Positions 10,188 to 23,481 of a stretch of DNA of 64,000 bases are shown in pieces (positions within the stretch are counted from its first letter, which is position 1; each line of letters starts with the position of its first letter). The stretch lies in the NCBI GenBank assembly GCA_039545355.1, contig BCJJ01000028.1:248001-312000 (forward strand), given 5' to 3'. The stretch is from Trichosporon coremiiforme (taxonomy: Eukaryota > Basidiomycota > Tremellomycetes > Trichosporonales > Trichosporonaceae). Both the position numbers and the translations under genes were made by a program. The notes under the pieces are model-generated. The model did not search any database. It saw only the letters and a list, made by a program, of their open reading frames with translations, and had not been told where the DNA came from.

Positions 10188-13100
10188 CTGGAGAGGTTAT
10201 GGACAGGGAGTATTGGGAGGTGGGGAGTGCAAGAGTGAGAGCAGAGGTGCAGAGGGAGCAGCATAACGTTGAGAGTTGCTCCTACGGTGAGTCAGGGCGC
10301 TCGGATCCCAGGGCAGGGCGTCGAGTGTCCAGGTCGGATTCGGTCACTCTGGCTTCCTGCGCTGCAGTACGAGTGCAATGAGTGCGTCTCCTCCGACCAT
10401 GGCTGCCGGCCCTGGCCATTCCAGGGCTCTGTTCGTGTGCTCCTTCCGTGCTCCTGCCGAGCACATCCACTGTTTGCTTCCGGCTCATTGCCTGCATCCT
10501 TGGCCTTGGCTGGTGTCATCCACGCCGGATCCGACAGCCATCAGCCTGTTTCTTGCTGCATGTCACTGACCGATGTGAACTCCCACTCTCCCACTGCACC
10601 GCACCGACACTAACATCATCATCAACGTGGGCTCAACCTTACGATCACCTGCCGCTGGGCATTGCCGCACAGAGCCCCCTCACTGTCCGTCTCCGTCATC
10701 CGGACTTGCATTCCAGGTGACTCGGGCGCACCGCTGTAGGACTGTTGCTCAACCTCAGGGCTTGCCCCAATTGATCAGGCCCTGTTTTCATTCTGTAATC
10801 AGAGCAGGCGTAGGTAGTCCTGCCAGATGCAGTCTGCCTGACAGCACCTGATACGACCTGACGGGCATGGCGTATGGCGTACTGGCGCTCACGGCAGTAC
10901 GGCAGCTGACGGCCAGCTGGCGGAGCGAGTGAGTGAGGGGTGGCCCTGCCAGCCCTACCGGCGCGCTCCGAGCCTACTGTCGTCGGGGCCGAGCAGGAGC
11001 CAGGCAGTGCACAGCATTCGACGTCGGCCAGATGCACCAAGTGTTGCTCTACGTCAACGGCGTCAGCGCGTCAGGTTCAAGTGCATGGCAGACCCTCACG
11101 GCTCTCAAAGCCCTCACGATCATTCTCCGTTCCGACCGAGCGAGAACCGTGCACACGGATGAGCACGGATGTACGCGCACAGCGCACAGCTCTGCAAGCT
11201 TCCTGTCTCGGATCTCGTCTCGCTTTAGATCACTCGAGCAGTCGTCGTGAGACCGTTACGTCTCTTATGGGCTATCAGAGAGTCCAGAATAGATCGCATT
11301 TCGGTGTGCGGATGCATTCGGCGGGCAACCCTGTGGAAGTCGCATCAGTGAGGTACGTGGTGGGCAGAGGGCAGTGCAAATGTAAGTGATGGGGTTCTCT
11401 GGACGATAGGGTTGGAGTCGGGGCACACGGTGGATGTTGTCACGCAGTGAAACTTCGCGATTCGCGACCTGTCTCCTCTCCTAGCGGCCCAGCGGCCCAG
11501 CGGTGATCGGTCAGAGTCAGCGGACCAGAGGCGTCTGATAAGCAGGAAGCGAGCCACAAGCGCCAAGCGCATGCTCACAGCATACCATGTTCACGCACTC
11601 AGCTGCTCGTGTTCAAGTCCAGACTGGCGTAACTGCGCACCTGGGGGCATGTACCTGTGGAGAACCGCAGAGGGCCACAGGCGTCGGTGAGCTGAGAGCT
11701 GCGCCTTGGCAGTGTGGGGATGCTGGTGAAGTCATCGGCAACAGCCAGGGTGCAGACAGAAGGGCAAAGTAACTCCGTCATTACCCTCTTACAGGTCTGA
11801 CTGACAGAGTGCAAGCCGAGCGAGATCGTCCGTGCGAAGAGACAGGGTGTGCATCGCCGCGAGGGTGAGGGCCCCAAAGACAGGTTGAGCCGTGGCGCAC
11901 GCCGCCAACCGTCTGCTTCTGCCGTTCGTCGCTGGGCCCTCGCGTGTTGCTGTTCGGGCAAAGTGACCAGATTTCCGTACGTCCCGTAAACCCCCCGTAT
12001 GCCGAACGTCCGTTCTGAACTTTCCGTGCGTGCTGCTGGACGTGCGACGCATCGTGCACTCTGCCCGCTGCCCACTGGCTACAACGAGCAAACACCGCAC
12101 CCAACCCAAACCAACTGGCAATGTCGCAGAAGGCACACCATATGTCTGCGGGAGTTAAGCATGTCCGCCGCCCGAGCGACCTGGGTGAAGCTACGTCAGG
12201 AAGTCAGATGTCACGTGTGGACTGTTCGCGTCAATGGTGGAACACCCGGCACTTGTCCCATGTCGTTTCCGACTTCGCAACCAGGATGTCAATCAAAATG
12301 GCCCATTACCCTAGTCCTGGGCTATTCAGAATGATGAACGTAAAAGGACGCTTTGATATCCAGAACAAATGATTGAAAGGCGCAGTGCAGTGCTGCGGAT
12401 CAAGAGTGAACCCATCGATGGGCCTGAGGACCTGCCGACTAACTCTATTGTCCTTTCCGCGATCGGTCTTCTGTCACATTTACGGCAGCTGTCATGTGAG
12501 CTCGCTCTCGTAAGTCTGGACCAGGCGAAGCGACATTCCGCCCTCCGGCAAACCTTTCGGAAGCTCGGTCTGGCGATATCGAGTGCTCCAAATCTTGGAC
12601 GCCTAACTTTTCACCCACTGCTGTGTGTCTTTGGGACGGCGAGGGACGAGGAGCAGGGCGGACCGGTGTACGACTTACCTCCACTCCTTGAACTCTGTAC
12701 GCACATTCTATTCTTTCGGTGGAGATTTGAGTCGAGGGCGCCGCAGGAGCTCGCTCGGCTCGTACCCTGCGCTCGCACTTAGCGGATCGCCGGAACATGC
12801 AGAAGCAAGAGAAGCACTCGTATCCGCGGCGTATGCGTAATGACGCCGGAAGGCGACGCGCACGACACGCTGTGCAGTGGCGCTTGGGCTGGGGTTGGTG
12901 CTCATCAAAGTATCCGTTCCGTAACACCAGCCAGATCAGCCAGCCGAGCGACGCCCGCACCTCCGCGCCGCCGCGCGCCGCGTTTGCCCTCCCTAGACTC
13001 CTCCCTGGAACAACAATGTACATCCAGTAATACTCCGGCATACTCATGGGGGCGGCTTTGTTCCCATCGACCTCGGAAGCATCGACGGAAGCAGCAGCGG

Positions 13101-13567
13101 AAGCTGAGCTTCGGCTCGGCGGAGACCGCTTGATGCTGGACCCTACCTGCTGTGCAATGGCGGAGTCACGGACCCAGATCCGGAGGCACACTCACAGCGA
13201 AGGCATGGCGGCGTATCGTGCGGCACCCCTTGGTACCTCGTGTAGTACGTACAGTGCGCAGGCTCTCGGCGGGGCCTAAGTCACCAGTCATGTCAGCAAC
13301 GACCTGACGAGGCTCGGCTCTCGGCATCGTCATGGCATTCTATGGCTCTCGGCAGTGACTTCGTACGTCTCACGCGCTCACGCACGCTCGCACAATCGTG
13401 CCGGCACGTTTGTCTCGAGGCTTCCTTGGCCCCAGCGCCGCCTCACGAGATGGCCGCTCTGAGACCCCGCCGTGGCTCCGCCTGGGTCTCGGCTCACACG
13501 TGCAAGTGGGCTATGCGTTCATGCCTTCTATGTGTCTAGTTTTTCACTGTTGCTCAGAAAGAGAGTG
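10188..13567. other. long gene-poor stretch
   Basis: About 3.4 kb with many overlapping frames on both strands but none with a recognised domain. The most coding-like piece is on the minus strand near 12840-13060 (MPEYYWMYIVVPG and GWLIWLVLRNGYF), which could be an exon or a relic of a membrane protein, but no splice partners could be found. The rest reads as non-coding. Confidence 0.35.
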
Positions 13568-13799
13568 TGGTGCAGCGGTTTGTACCCACTGCCCAAGGCA
13601 GAACACATCTTGGTTTAGCGGTTTGTATCCTCTGAACTGCTCAGGGGGCAACTTGGTTCAGCGGTTTGTACCACGGACAACTGCGCGGTCTCCCACGATG
13701 ACGTTCGCGGATCATCTTGGTTCAGCGGTTTGTATCGCCAACATTCCTCCCAGTCTTCCCACGGTCCTCGTGCAAGACAGCTTGGTTTATTGGTTGGTA
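13568..13799 (-). repeat. five-copy interspersed 19-bp repeat at the 3' end of the hydrolase gene
   Basis: On the minus strand the 19-mer TACAAACCGCTGAACCAAG recurs at 13781-13799 (diverged), 13716-13734, 13652-13670, 13609-13627 and 13568-13584 (shortened). Start-to-start spacing is about 65, 64, 43 and 41-43 bp. The first copy overlaps the stop codon of the 3-hydroxyisobutyryl-CoA hydrolase gene. The others fall in its presumed 3' UTR. Spacers contain potential hairpins, for example CTGCC/GGCAG in 13585-13608, CTGA/TCAG in 13628-13651 and GTCTT/AAGAC in the longest-spaced unit. It may be a tandem duplication of a structured element. Function is unknown. Confidence 0.75.
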
Positions 13800-15415
13800 C
13801 TCTCCACGAAACATTCAATGTCGCGCACCGCCTGCTTCAGCTCGCCGGTGCGCCTGCTGTCCTCCTTCACGAGCTCGTTCGCGAGGTCCTCTCCCTTCAG
13901 CCCGTGGTGCATGGCCGCCCTCACAGCCTCTTCGGACGGCACGCCCCATCGCCTGAACTCTCCCCAGGTGGTGTTTGCGTCCTCAGGCTTGGGCACAAGA
14001 GGCAGCTGGATAGCGTCGGGGTTGTGGCTGCAGAACTTCTCGCGGACGATGTCGGGGTCGAGCTCGCGGATCCGGTCAATGGAGGGGTCAAAGGGAATAG
14101 GTGGAGGCTTCTTCTCGACCAGGCTGTGCGTGCACCCGAAGACGAGGTCGTTCGTCCTCCGATGCGGACCCGCAAATGCGGCAGCGAGGAGGACGTCACG
14201 GTGCACACTCTCGTACAGCGACTTGACCTTGAGGGCGTCCTGGTAGTTCGCGAGCGCTACGGCCATACCCGTCGGACCGCGCTCGGACATTGCGGCCCGT
14301 TGCTGCAGCGCCCACTCCGCAACCTCCGGTTCGAGACCAGAGGTCAGGCCGAGCGTGTCGTAAATCTGCGCGATGGAAGGGAGGCTGAACACGTTGTCTA
14401 GGTACCGCCTGATCGCAGGAGTGAAGGTGCTGCGGCCGCCGCGGTTCTCCTTTGAGGACGGCTCATCGTTTCCCTCGAGATGGTACTCGGATACGAGGGC
14501 CGAGATCTCCGCAGCAGTCGGGGAGGAGAGAGCAGCGATGCGGTCCTTGATCTCTGGAACCGACTCCTCGGACACGTAATGCGTGCAGATGCCCAGCTCG
14601 TATGCCATCCGCCCGAAGATGTCCGCTGAGGTGACCGCCATCCAAGCACCGATGTATCCGTCCAACTGCATCAGCCAGTAGCTGCTCGCGACGTCGGGGC
14701 AGTATCCGATCTTGCACTCGGGCATTGCTAACTGCGTCCGCGGAGTTGCGATGCGGATGTTGGCGGGAAGACTGAGGCCGGCGCCGCCGCCCACTGTAGA
14801 ATCAGCTAACGAAGAAGACGGCGGAGCTAGGTCAATTCTGCGTCGGTTTCCTTGATATATTAGAACACTTGGTTGCGCTGTCGCAGCAAGGAAAGCCGGA
14901 GGAAGGCGTCGGAGGAGGAACTTCGACAGAGCAGACACTACTCACTTGTGATACCGTCCATGAATGAGATGTAGGGCACCTCGAGGTGCGCCACCTCCCA
15001 GTTAGCCGTAAGGGAAGCGCAAAGAAAGCTCTCTCCAATCTTTCTTTCCGAGTCCTTCGTCGACGAGATGTAATGCACAACAGACTTGATGTCACCGCCC
15101 GAGGCGAAGGCGCGTCCGACACCCTGCCCGAGCACGACCTTGACAGCCGGGTCCTTGGCCCATTCCTGAAGTCAGTTGCGCAAGTGCTCCTTTACTCACC
15201 CCGATAGTGTCGATGAGGGAGTGGAACATCTCCCCGCTGATCGCGTTCAGTTGCTTTGGCCGGTTCAGCGTGAAGATGCGCGCGCCCCCGCGCTCCTCGT
15301 AGATGAGCTCGCCGTTGCAGACTTCGCGTGTCGAGTTGTGCCGCACGTTCGTCGCCAAGAGCGAGGATCGCACATGCCGAAAGACATGTGGCCGGGGTCG
15401 TAGGAGCGTGATCAT
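13787..15415 (-). CDS. 3-hydroxyisobutyryl-CoA hydrolase, mitochondrial
   Basis: This enzyme of valine breakdown hydrolyses 3-hydroxyisobutyryl-CoA in mitochondria and has the enoyl-CoA hydratase (crotonase) fold. Exons 15200-15415, 14946-15165 and 13787-14793 with introns of 34 and 152 nt give 480 residues. The N-terminus is Arg/Ser-rich and acid-poor (MITLLRPRPHVFRHVRSSLL), as in a mitochondrial presequence. Next come ARIFTLNRPKQLNAISGEMF, FASGGDIKSVVHY (oxyanion-hole block), the joined MDGITMGGGAGLS and AMPECKIGYCPDV with the catalytic Glu and Asp region. The motif then has Ala-Ser-Ser where the family usually has Gly after DV. The C-terminal part, IPFDPSIDRI and so on, is typical of hydrolases rather than hydratases. 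The start was chosen by the presequence and a good ATG context. The stop codon lies inside a repeated 19-mer. Confidence 0.9.
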
Positions 15416-16739
15416 GGTGGAGATCGTGGATGGAGGATGGTCACAAATTCGAATGGTTGGCCGGATACCCGGTTGTGTCACGCAGCATACCGGACATAAC
15501 CGAACACCCGTGGCTGGTTGCCGAACTGAGGAAGACACCGATGGTCCTCCTGGTGACCGTTGTGCGTGATGCATGTGACAGCTTGCGATGCGTTCAGCTC
15601 CATCCGGTCTGCAAGCTGGAGGCATGCAATCGCCGTACTGCTGTGGAGCTGATACTTAGAGCACAGAGTATGCCTGATGTCAGCTTGGCGTGCCTCGATC
15701 CGATCGCCTGCACAAGTTGCCAAGCAGTGCTCGTTTTGGTCTGCAGACTTGCGTGAGCGTCGCGTGCCAAGCTGATACGATAATCGTGTCACGGAGGTCA
15801 CTTTCTGTATCTTTGGGGTCGTGGAGCTCCTCAAGCATGCAATCTTGGGGGGAGATACAGAAATCAGATGATCTGCTGGCTGAATGCGGCACGCAAGCGA
15901 CACTCACAGTATCGTACCCTTGCATCTGTGGACAGCTGATGGGCTGCTGACGGACAGCTGGTCCTTGCTCGGATTCCAGCAGGACCAGCTCTGGAAACAG
16001 AGTTTACCTTAGCTTAGCTTGGTCAGCCTTTGTTGCTTGTCAAGGAACTTCCATTGTCCCAGTGGAATTGCCGAGAGAAGCGCCAGCTGGAGTCCCGACG
16101 TTTCAGGTTCGGCCGGACCCTTTCTTACATGCTTTCATGCATGCACCTCGTGACCTCGTGGATGACGATGATCCATCCATCTCAGACCTCGAGGCTCTGA
16201 TACTGGCTGTCCATTGCCTTGTCTGAGGTTTCAGCAGCACTAGAGGCTGCCGACTCACACAGACCCCTCATCGCGCAGCGCCGTTTTGGTTCTCATTTCT
16301 CTGCATTGCGACCCCTTCCAATAGTTCTGCCGCAATCAGGAGCTCGACGACCATGAACCGCACGTTCGGTGCCAGCTGCCATATGGAAGGAAGAACGGAA
16401 GACAAACGCCGTTGTGCACAGGCCTCTTATTCAGCAGCCACTGGACGCCGCACTCTTTGCGGTATGCACATCGCGCCGCCAGTCCGGAGCCAGCGACCGA
16501 ATCAACCGCGCCCGCCCATCCCCGACCGCAACCAGAATAGCTGATCCTATTAAGGGAATGACTAATGTGCGATTAGCGGAATCAAAGTGCGATTTACGCC
16601 TTGAGCTTTACCCTTTAGGGCCGGGCACAAGGACGTACGTGGCCGCGTTGCCACCTACCTGTCTCGAACTCGAACAAGATTTCTCCACCTCCAAGCGTCG
16701 CTCGCCTTCTCCACCCTCCCCACCACGCCCACCAGCACC
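15416..16739. other. intergenic between divergent genes
   Basis: Bidirectional upstream region of the hydrolase gene and the Ypt6 gene. No coding frame with motifs. A short pyrimidine-rich leader (16680-16739) precedes the Ypt6 ATG. Confidence 0.4.
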
Positions 16740-17633
<894 letters not shown>

Positions 17634-18210
17634 TACCAAACCTTTGGGCACTGAAATATCTCTTTTACGATTTGTATAGATACCAGATGGGCACTTCGGC
17701 GTTTCCTTTTATGTATACAGTGGATGTTGCGTGGTCGTGCATGGCGGTACATTCGTCTAGTGCGCAGTCGCAGTCGCGCGTCGTCGGTCCGGTCGCATGC
17801 ATGCGCGCGTGCACCAGGGGTTGACCGGCTGGGATGGAGCATGACACTGTCACGGTCGCATGTGTGTCACGTAAGGACGGTCATCTGGGCACTTAGATAG
17901 GATAAGATGAAGGGTTACAGGGTCGTGAGGGCCGATTAGGGCGATTAGGGCTGGGACAAGATGCGGGGGTGGGGAATTCACCACCTCCGCTCACCACTGC
18001 ACTACCGGTTCACCCACACGGCACGATCACGCAGTCACACCTTCTGTGCTTGACTCTTGACTCCTCTCCATCCACACATCCTTAAACATCGGATCGCATC
18101 ACTTCTTGCATCATCCACTGAATGTCAGTGGCAAACTGTACTATTAGCAACCTACTGCACACCTCCGACAAACTGTTTTCCTCGCTCCATCCCCTTCCGA
18201 CCACGTCGAC
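17634..18210. other. intergenic, no gene seen
   Basis: 3' flank of the Ypt6 gene and promoter of the sugar transporter. Two GATTAGGG units near 17935-17955 are isolated and not telomeric. A pyrimidine-rich leader precedes the transporter ATG. Confidence 0.4.
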
Positions 18211-20347
18211 ATGCCAGCCCCGACGGCAGTGAACGCTACCGGGCTCCGCGGGCATAGCCTGCTCTACTCAGTCTCCGTCTTCCTGAGTATAGGTGTCTGG
18301 CTCTTCGGGTGGGTCTGCGTTGTCTTTTAAGCTGACTTTTAGATATGATCAAGGGTATGTGAGAGCGTGCGCGGCCGTGTGTAGATACTAACCGCCGCCT
18401 GCTGCAGTGTGATGTCTGGTGAGTCTATTTGCCGCCAAGCGATGCGCTGACCTTCAAGGCGTTATCACGGGCCCCTACTTCAAAGCGTTCTGTAAGCCCT
18501 GCGCCCGCCGATAACGTGCTGACCCGAAGTCAACCAGCCCACGGCAGGCGAGATCGGTAACATGGTCGCTATCCTGGAGATTGGCGCATTCAGTGAGTAG
18601 CCGAGCCCGTCGTGAAAAACGCGCCTGACGACCACAGTTACGTCGCTTTGTGCCGCCTACCTCGCCGACAAGTACGGTCGCCGCATGACGATGCGCATTG
18701 GCGCAACGCTGTTCTCTATCGGAGGCGTGTTCCAGACCTTCTGTTCCGGGTATACGAGCATGGTCATCGGGCGCTTCATCAGTGGCTGCGGAGTAGGCAT
18801 GCTCAGTATGATTGTGCCTATCTACCAGGCCGAAATCTCACCTGCCGATCATGTGAGTCGTTCTTGGCTTCTAATACGCAGTAGCTGACAGAGCAGCGTG
18901 GATTCCTGGGTGCACTCGAGTTCACTGGTAACATCGTGGGCTACTCTTCGTCTGTCGTGAGTCGAAATTGTCTTCCTCGGACGGCGCTGACACAGCCAGT
19001 GGATCGATTACGCTTGCTCGTACATCCAGTCCGACTGGAGCTGGCGCCTGCCGCTGTCCATTCAGGTTCTCGGAGGCGTCATCCTCGGCCTCGGAAGCTT
19101 CGTGTGCCCCGAGTCGCCTCGTTATCTCATCGACACCGACCAGGATGCCATAGGACTGCAGGTCATCTCTGACTTCCAAGGCCGCGACATCGACGACCCG
19201 AAGGTGCAATCCGAGTACAACGAGATCAGGGAAGGCGTCATTGCTGACGTGAGTGAAAGACGGAGCTGGGACTTCCTCCTGATAGCTAACTTTCAGCGTG
19301 CCGTTGGCGACCGCTCGTACAAGGCTCTCTGGACGCGTTACCGTTCCCGTGTGCTCATCGCCATGAGCAGTCAGCTCTTCGCTCAGCTGAACGGTATCAA
19401 CGTCATCTCCTACTATGCTCGTGAGTCGCATGTCGATGAACCCTTATCAGCCACTGACGATGACAGCTCTTGTACGTAATCCTCTTGTGGAATGTTTACT
19501 TGCCACAGAATACTGACATGCTTTCTGCAGGTGTTCGAACGTGGGTACAGAATGTGGCGTTCTCAGCTGACAGGCAGAGGCTGGCTGGATTGGTCGCGAC
19601 GCGATCCTCATGACTGGTATCAACTCGCTCTTCTACGTGGCGTCGTCGATTCCGCCCTGGTGGCTCACTGACGCAGCGGGTCGCCGGCCGATTCTGCTGT
19701 TTGGTGCGCTCGCCATGGCCATCGCTCTGACGGCTACCGGATACTGGATTTACATTGACCAGGCCATCACGCCTAACGCGGTCGTGGTTTGCGTCGTCGT
19801 GTACAACTTCGCGTTCGGCATGTCCTGGGGCCCCATCCCGTGGCTTTACCCCCCTGAGATCATGCCGCTCCCGTTCCGCGCAAAGGGCGTCTCGCTATCA
19901 ACGGCGACCAACTGGCTCTCGAACTACTGGGTCGGTGTCACGACTCCAGTGTTCCAGGAGCTGATCGGATGGCGCCTCTACATCATGCACGCGTTCTTCT
20001 GTGTGGTGTCGTTCATCCTTGTCTACTTCCTTTACCCAGAGACACGTGGTGTGCCTTTGGAGGAGATGGACAAGCTTTTCGGCGACGAGGTTGTCGAAGT
20101 TACCGAGACGGAGACGGAGGACGAGGGCTTCTCGGAGTCGGAGACATCGACTCTCGTCGGCCACCGCCGACCCGGGTCCATCCTCCCGATCAGCAGGACA
20201 AGCACGCGGTCGGCGTCGCCATCTCCTGCGCGCATGGACAATTCGCTCTTCGGGCGCATGCAGGAGATGATCAGCGGCGGGAGGAAGACGCGCCGCTCCT
20301 CTCTCGGGCACTACCGTGCGATCGACGACGGCGAGGCCGAACAATAG
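18211..20347 (+). CDS. MFS sugar (hexose-type) transporter
   Basis: Plasma-membrane sugar/H+ symporter family with 12 expected membrane helices. Twelve exons: 18211-18308, 18343-18354, 18408-18418, 18459-18491, 18530-18592, 18638-18852, 18897-18956, 19000-19248, 19297-19420, 19467-19471, 19531-19540 and 19578-20347; the sum is 1650 nt, 549 residues, with all phases consistent. Family motifs are GYDQGVMSG (spread over exons 1-4), DKYGRR, GVGMLSMIVPIYQAEISP, the joined ADHRGFL, PESPRYL, QLNGINVISYYAP, GRRPILL and PETRGVPLEEMD. Exons of 12, 11, 5 and 10 nt are needed to restore these motifs. The C-terminal cytoplasmic tail (~90 residues) is Glu/Thr/Ser-rich. The substrate cannot be told from sequence; glucose, xylose or another hexose are possible. 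Confidence 0.9.
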
Positions 20348-21376
20348 GAACTCGCGAGTGCGTTTTGATTCCTTTGACTTTGGTTCCTGTGTGTGCATGA
20401 GGTGTTGACCCATCGCAGGGCTCGATCACCGGGATCGGGTCTCACCACGTCCTCCAAGTTCTCCCGGCGGTTCGCGAGGATCTGGATCGCCCCGGTCCCG
20501 TTCCCCACGATCCCCGAGGAGTGACTGAGGTGCGCGCGCACGAGTACGAGCACGTCGAGTACGAGGCGAGACCGCACCTGAATCGAATCATCGAATCATC
20601 GAATCACTTATCCGAATTCTTTTTGCGCATTATATCAATCAACACGCATCGCATCTGCGCGAGTATCAAGTACCACCCCCGAATCGAGTGCGCGACGTAA
20701 ACCTTCTGCGTACGTACCGTGTGTAAGCCCTCTGAACCTTTGTAGATAGAAGATAAATGCATTATTAGTCAATCCCGATTTCGTGACCGGCGCGAATCTC
20801 TGTGCATTCCCCTGCATGCTGCGCCGGTTGTTGGTCGCGTGCAATAAGCGCAGTGTGAATCGTAGCCAGCACCGGCGGCCGTGTCGGTGGCTCGCTGGCT
20901 CGCTGGGTTGAATGGCTTGGACAGCCTGGGTGACGATTCCCCGAGTGCCGAAATCCGACGTAGTCGTGACGTCGTCACATGATTTCGCTGGCGCCTCCTG
21001 GTTCAGCTGGGCGTGCCCGCTGAATGCAGCTGGACACATTCCGGCTGATGGGGAAGTAGACTTAGGGTCGCTAACTCCGGCGGAGAGAGATAGCGACCGG
21101 ACAAGGCCGTGTGCATTCCGACGTGCACGCTTCGGGCCAGCTCGAGGAGTGGGGGTCGACAATGCAGCCTAGAGAAAGCGGGAAAGTCGCTCACTCAGCC
21201 GCGTAGGCAAGGTGGGCTAGTCGGGCAAGTCAGCGCGCTGCTCACAGAAGCTTATAAACCGTAGTGACAACGCTGTGTGCGCCTTCCACGAAACATCGCG
21301 CAGCCTACAGCCTACAGTCTACGGCACACACAAACACACGCTCGATACATCCACCGCACCCACACATCTGCACGCC
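20348..21376. other. intergenic, no gene seen
   Basis: About 1 kb. It contains a small tandem repeat of ATCGAATC-type units at 20580-20605 and, near the right end, the promoter of the alcohol dehydrogenase gene. No supported coding frame. Confidence 0.4.
21253..21258 (+). promoter_or_regulatory. TATA box of the zinc alcohol dehydrogenase gene
   Basis: TATAAA about 120 bp upstream of the ATG at 21377. Inferred from motif and position. Confidence 0.4.
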
Positions 21377-23481
21377 ATGACGATTGGATCCATGCCCGAG
21401 ACGATGAAGGCGGTCGCGTTCGTCGAGCCCAACAAGGTCGAAGTCGTCGAGCGCCCGACGCCCAAGATTGAGGCCGAGTCCGACATCATCCTGAAGACTA
21501 TCACTGCGGGCCTGTGTGGTGAGTCCTCAGCTGTGGGGGGTCTCCCTGCTTCTCCACATCCCTCACTCCCATCTCATCTTCTCTCTGCGTTGTTTGGTTG
21601 TTTTGCGGCCTGTTGATTTCGACGCCCTGCAGGAGGCAACGCCCCGCTGGAGCCACTGCAGCAAGTCTGGGCCCGAGCGGCACACTCACGGTCTTGGCCG
21701 TAGGTGTTGGCTATGAGCTCTGCGGAATGTGCACAAGTCCGCACCACGTTGTCCGGCTATTGCGGACGTTGCGCAAAGCCGGATCAAACAGCCCACCGTG
21801 GGGCTCCGAAACCACTCGGTCAAATTCCGCACGGGCCGCATTACCACCTTCCGCACTGTTTACGCTCGACAACCCTGCCTCCTCAGCTACAGCATCGCAT
21901 AGAATGAGAGGAAAAACAGCAGACTGACAGCAGGCTCCGACCTCCACTTCTACCGCGGCCACCTCCCGCTCCAGCCTGGCTCGACCTTCGGACACGAAGT
22001 CGTTGGCCAGGTCATCCAGGTCGGCAAGGACGTGACCAAGTTCAAGATCGGGGACAAGGTCGTCGTGCCCTTCTCGACCAGCTGTGGCAAGGGTGAGTCT
22101 TCGCCTTCTTGTCTTCCCTCTGTTCCGTCTTCTCTTCGTTCCTTCTCCCTCTTTTGCCCGCCCCATTCTCCTTCCCTTGCGATCGTGACGTCGGCTCGTT
22201 TGCCGATGGTGAAAATGGTCGATGCGTTGCCCTTCACCTCTGTTTCTCGAATCGTCGAATGGAGGTGGTGCGAGCAGTGACTGTGCGACTATTGAGGCGG
22301 TGTGCCTTTCATCAATGTCTCAAGCGCCAGGCGTGATTAGATGAAGGCACGCGCGCATTGTTCATGTGCACGCGCCCTCGCATCAACCTTCCGGTGCCCA
22401 GGACAGGAATGCGCGAGCCGATGGCGGGAATAACTCCTCTGCTGGGGTGGGTCTTTGCTTTTGAATGTCACGAGATACTCTTCGCGGAGAGGATGGAATG
22501 GAAGCTGGCTGGCGAGATCGGTGTGGCTTCGGAACGATGTTGTCGTGGTGGCAACAGACCAGATCTTCTCGGTTCGCACTACACTTTCGACGCACGGCCG
22601 ATTGATGCCTTCCTTCCTGACCCATGCTGCTATGTGCCTTGTCCAGACGACTGACCTCAGACACCTGCTTTTACTGCTCCAAGGGCCAGACTTCCCGCTG
22701 TCCCGAGAGCCTCGTCTTCGGTGTCGGCCAGGGCCTCGAGGGCTGCCAGGCGGAGTACGTTCGTGTCCCGCAAGCGGACGGTTTCGTCTTCCCCCACCCC
22801 AACGTCCCTTCCACGACCGCGCTTCTGCTCGCCGACATCCTTCCCACGGGCTACTTTGTCGCTGCCGGCGGCAAGCGCCTGATGCTCGAGGGCGAGTGCC
22901 GCCCCTCCTCTGGTGACCTTGTGAAGGACGTCGAGGGCAAGAAGGAGGGCGTCTGTGTCGTTGTCGGCTGTGGTCCCGTCGGTCTGTGCGCCATTTCGTC
23001 TGCCGTGCGCATGTTTGACAAGGTGTACGCGACCGACCTCGCTCCCGCCCGTCTCGAGCAGGCGAAGCAGCACGGTGCGATCGCTCTCCCGCTCGACGAG
23101 CTCAAGGTCGAGCTCGAGAAGGCGACTGACGGTCGCGGAGCTGACGTCGTGCTCGAGGTCGTCGGCCACTCCGAGCCTCTGGCGACGGCGATCGACCTCG
23201 TCCGTCCCTTCGGTGTCGTCAGCTCGTGCGGTGTCCACTCGGAGAACTTCACGACGCACGCGTACATGCTGTACAAGAAGAACCTCCGGTTCCAGTTCGG
23301 CCAGTGCTCCGTGCCGACGTACTTCAAGGGCGCCGTCGGTGTTATCGAGGACAACAACGAGCTCTTCTCAAAGTTCATCCAGCACAAGATCAAGCTCGAC
23401 GACGCGCAAGAGTACTACACCCAGTTCGCCGCGAACAAGATTGGAAAGACGGCGTTCGTCTTTGACGAGGCGACTGAGTAA
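21377..23481 (+). CDS. zinc-binding medium-chain alcohol dehydrogenase (FDH-like)
   Basis: NAD(P)-dependent zinc alcohol dehydrogenase of the formaldehyde-dehydrogenase-like MDR group. Exons 21377-21518, 21934-22092 and 22661-23481 give 373 residues. Motifs: the joined AGLCGSDLHFYRGH (catalytic zinc Cys), FGHEVVGQVIQVGKDV (catalytic His/Glu region), SCGKGDTCFYCSKGQTSRC with the Cys set for structural zinc, then the Rossmann motif VVVGCGPVGLCAI and DLAPARLEQAKQHGA for the cofactor. All joins are in phase. The two introns are 415 and 568 nt, about ten times the typical local length, and they hold no recognisable gene. The substrate is not predictable. A glutathione-dependent formaldehyde dehydrogenase is less likely given the shorter length and sequence. 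Confidence 0.9.

Noticed and set aside
12445..13191. Minus-strand frame of 248 codons with MPEYYWMYIVVPG
   Set aside because: Only a short middle part looks coding, no splice partners were found and no family was recognised. Left as possible relic only.
13568..13799. CRISPR-like look of the repeat array (short direct repeats with spacers)
   Set aside because: Eukaryotic context, irregular spacing, repeats overlapping a gene's stop codon and no cas genes.
17935..17955. Two TTAGGG units
   Set aside because: Only two units inside ordinary spacer between genes. Not a telomere or a useful repeat.
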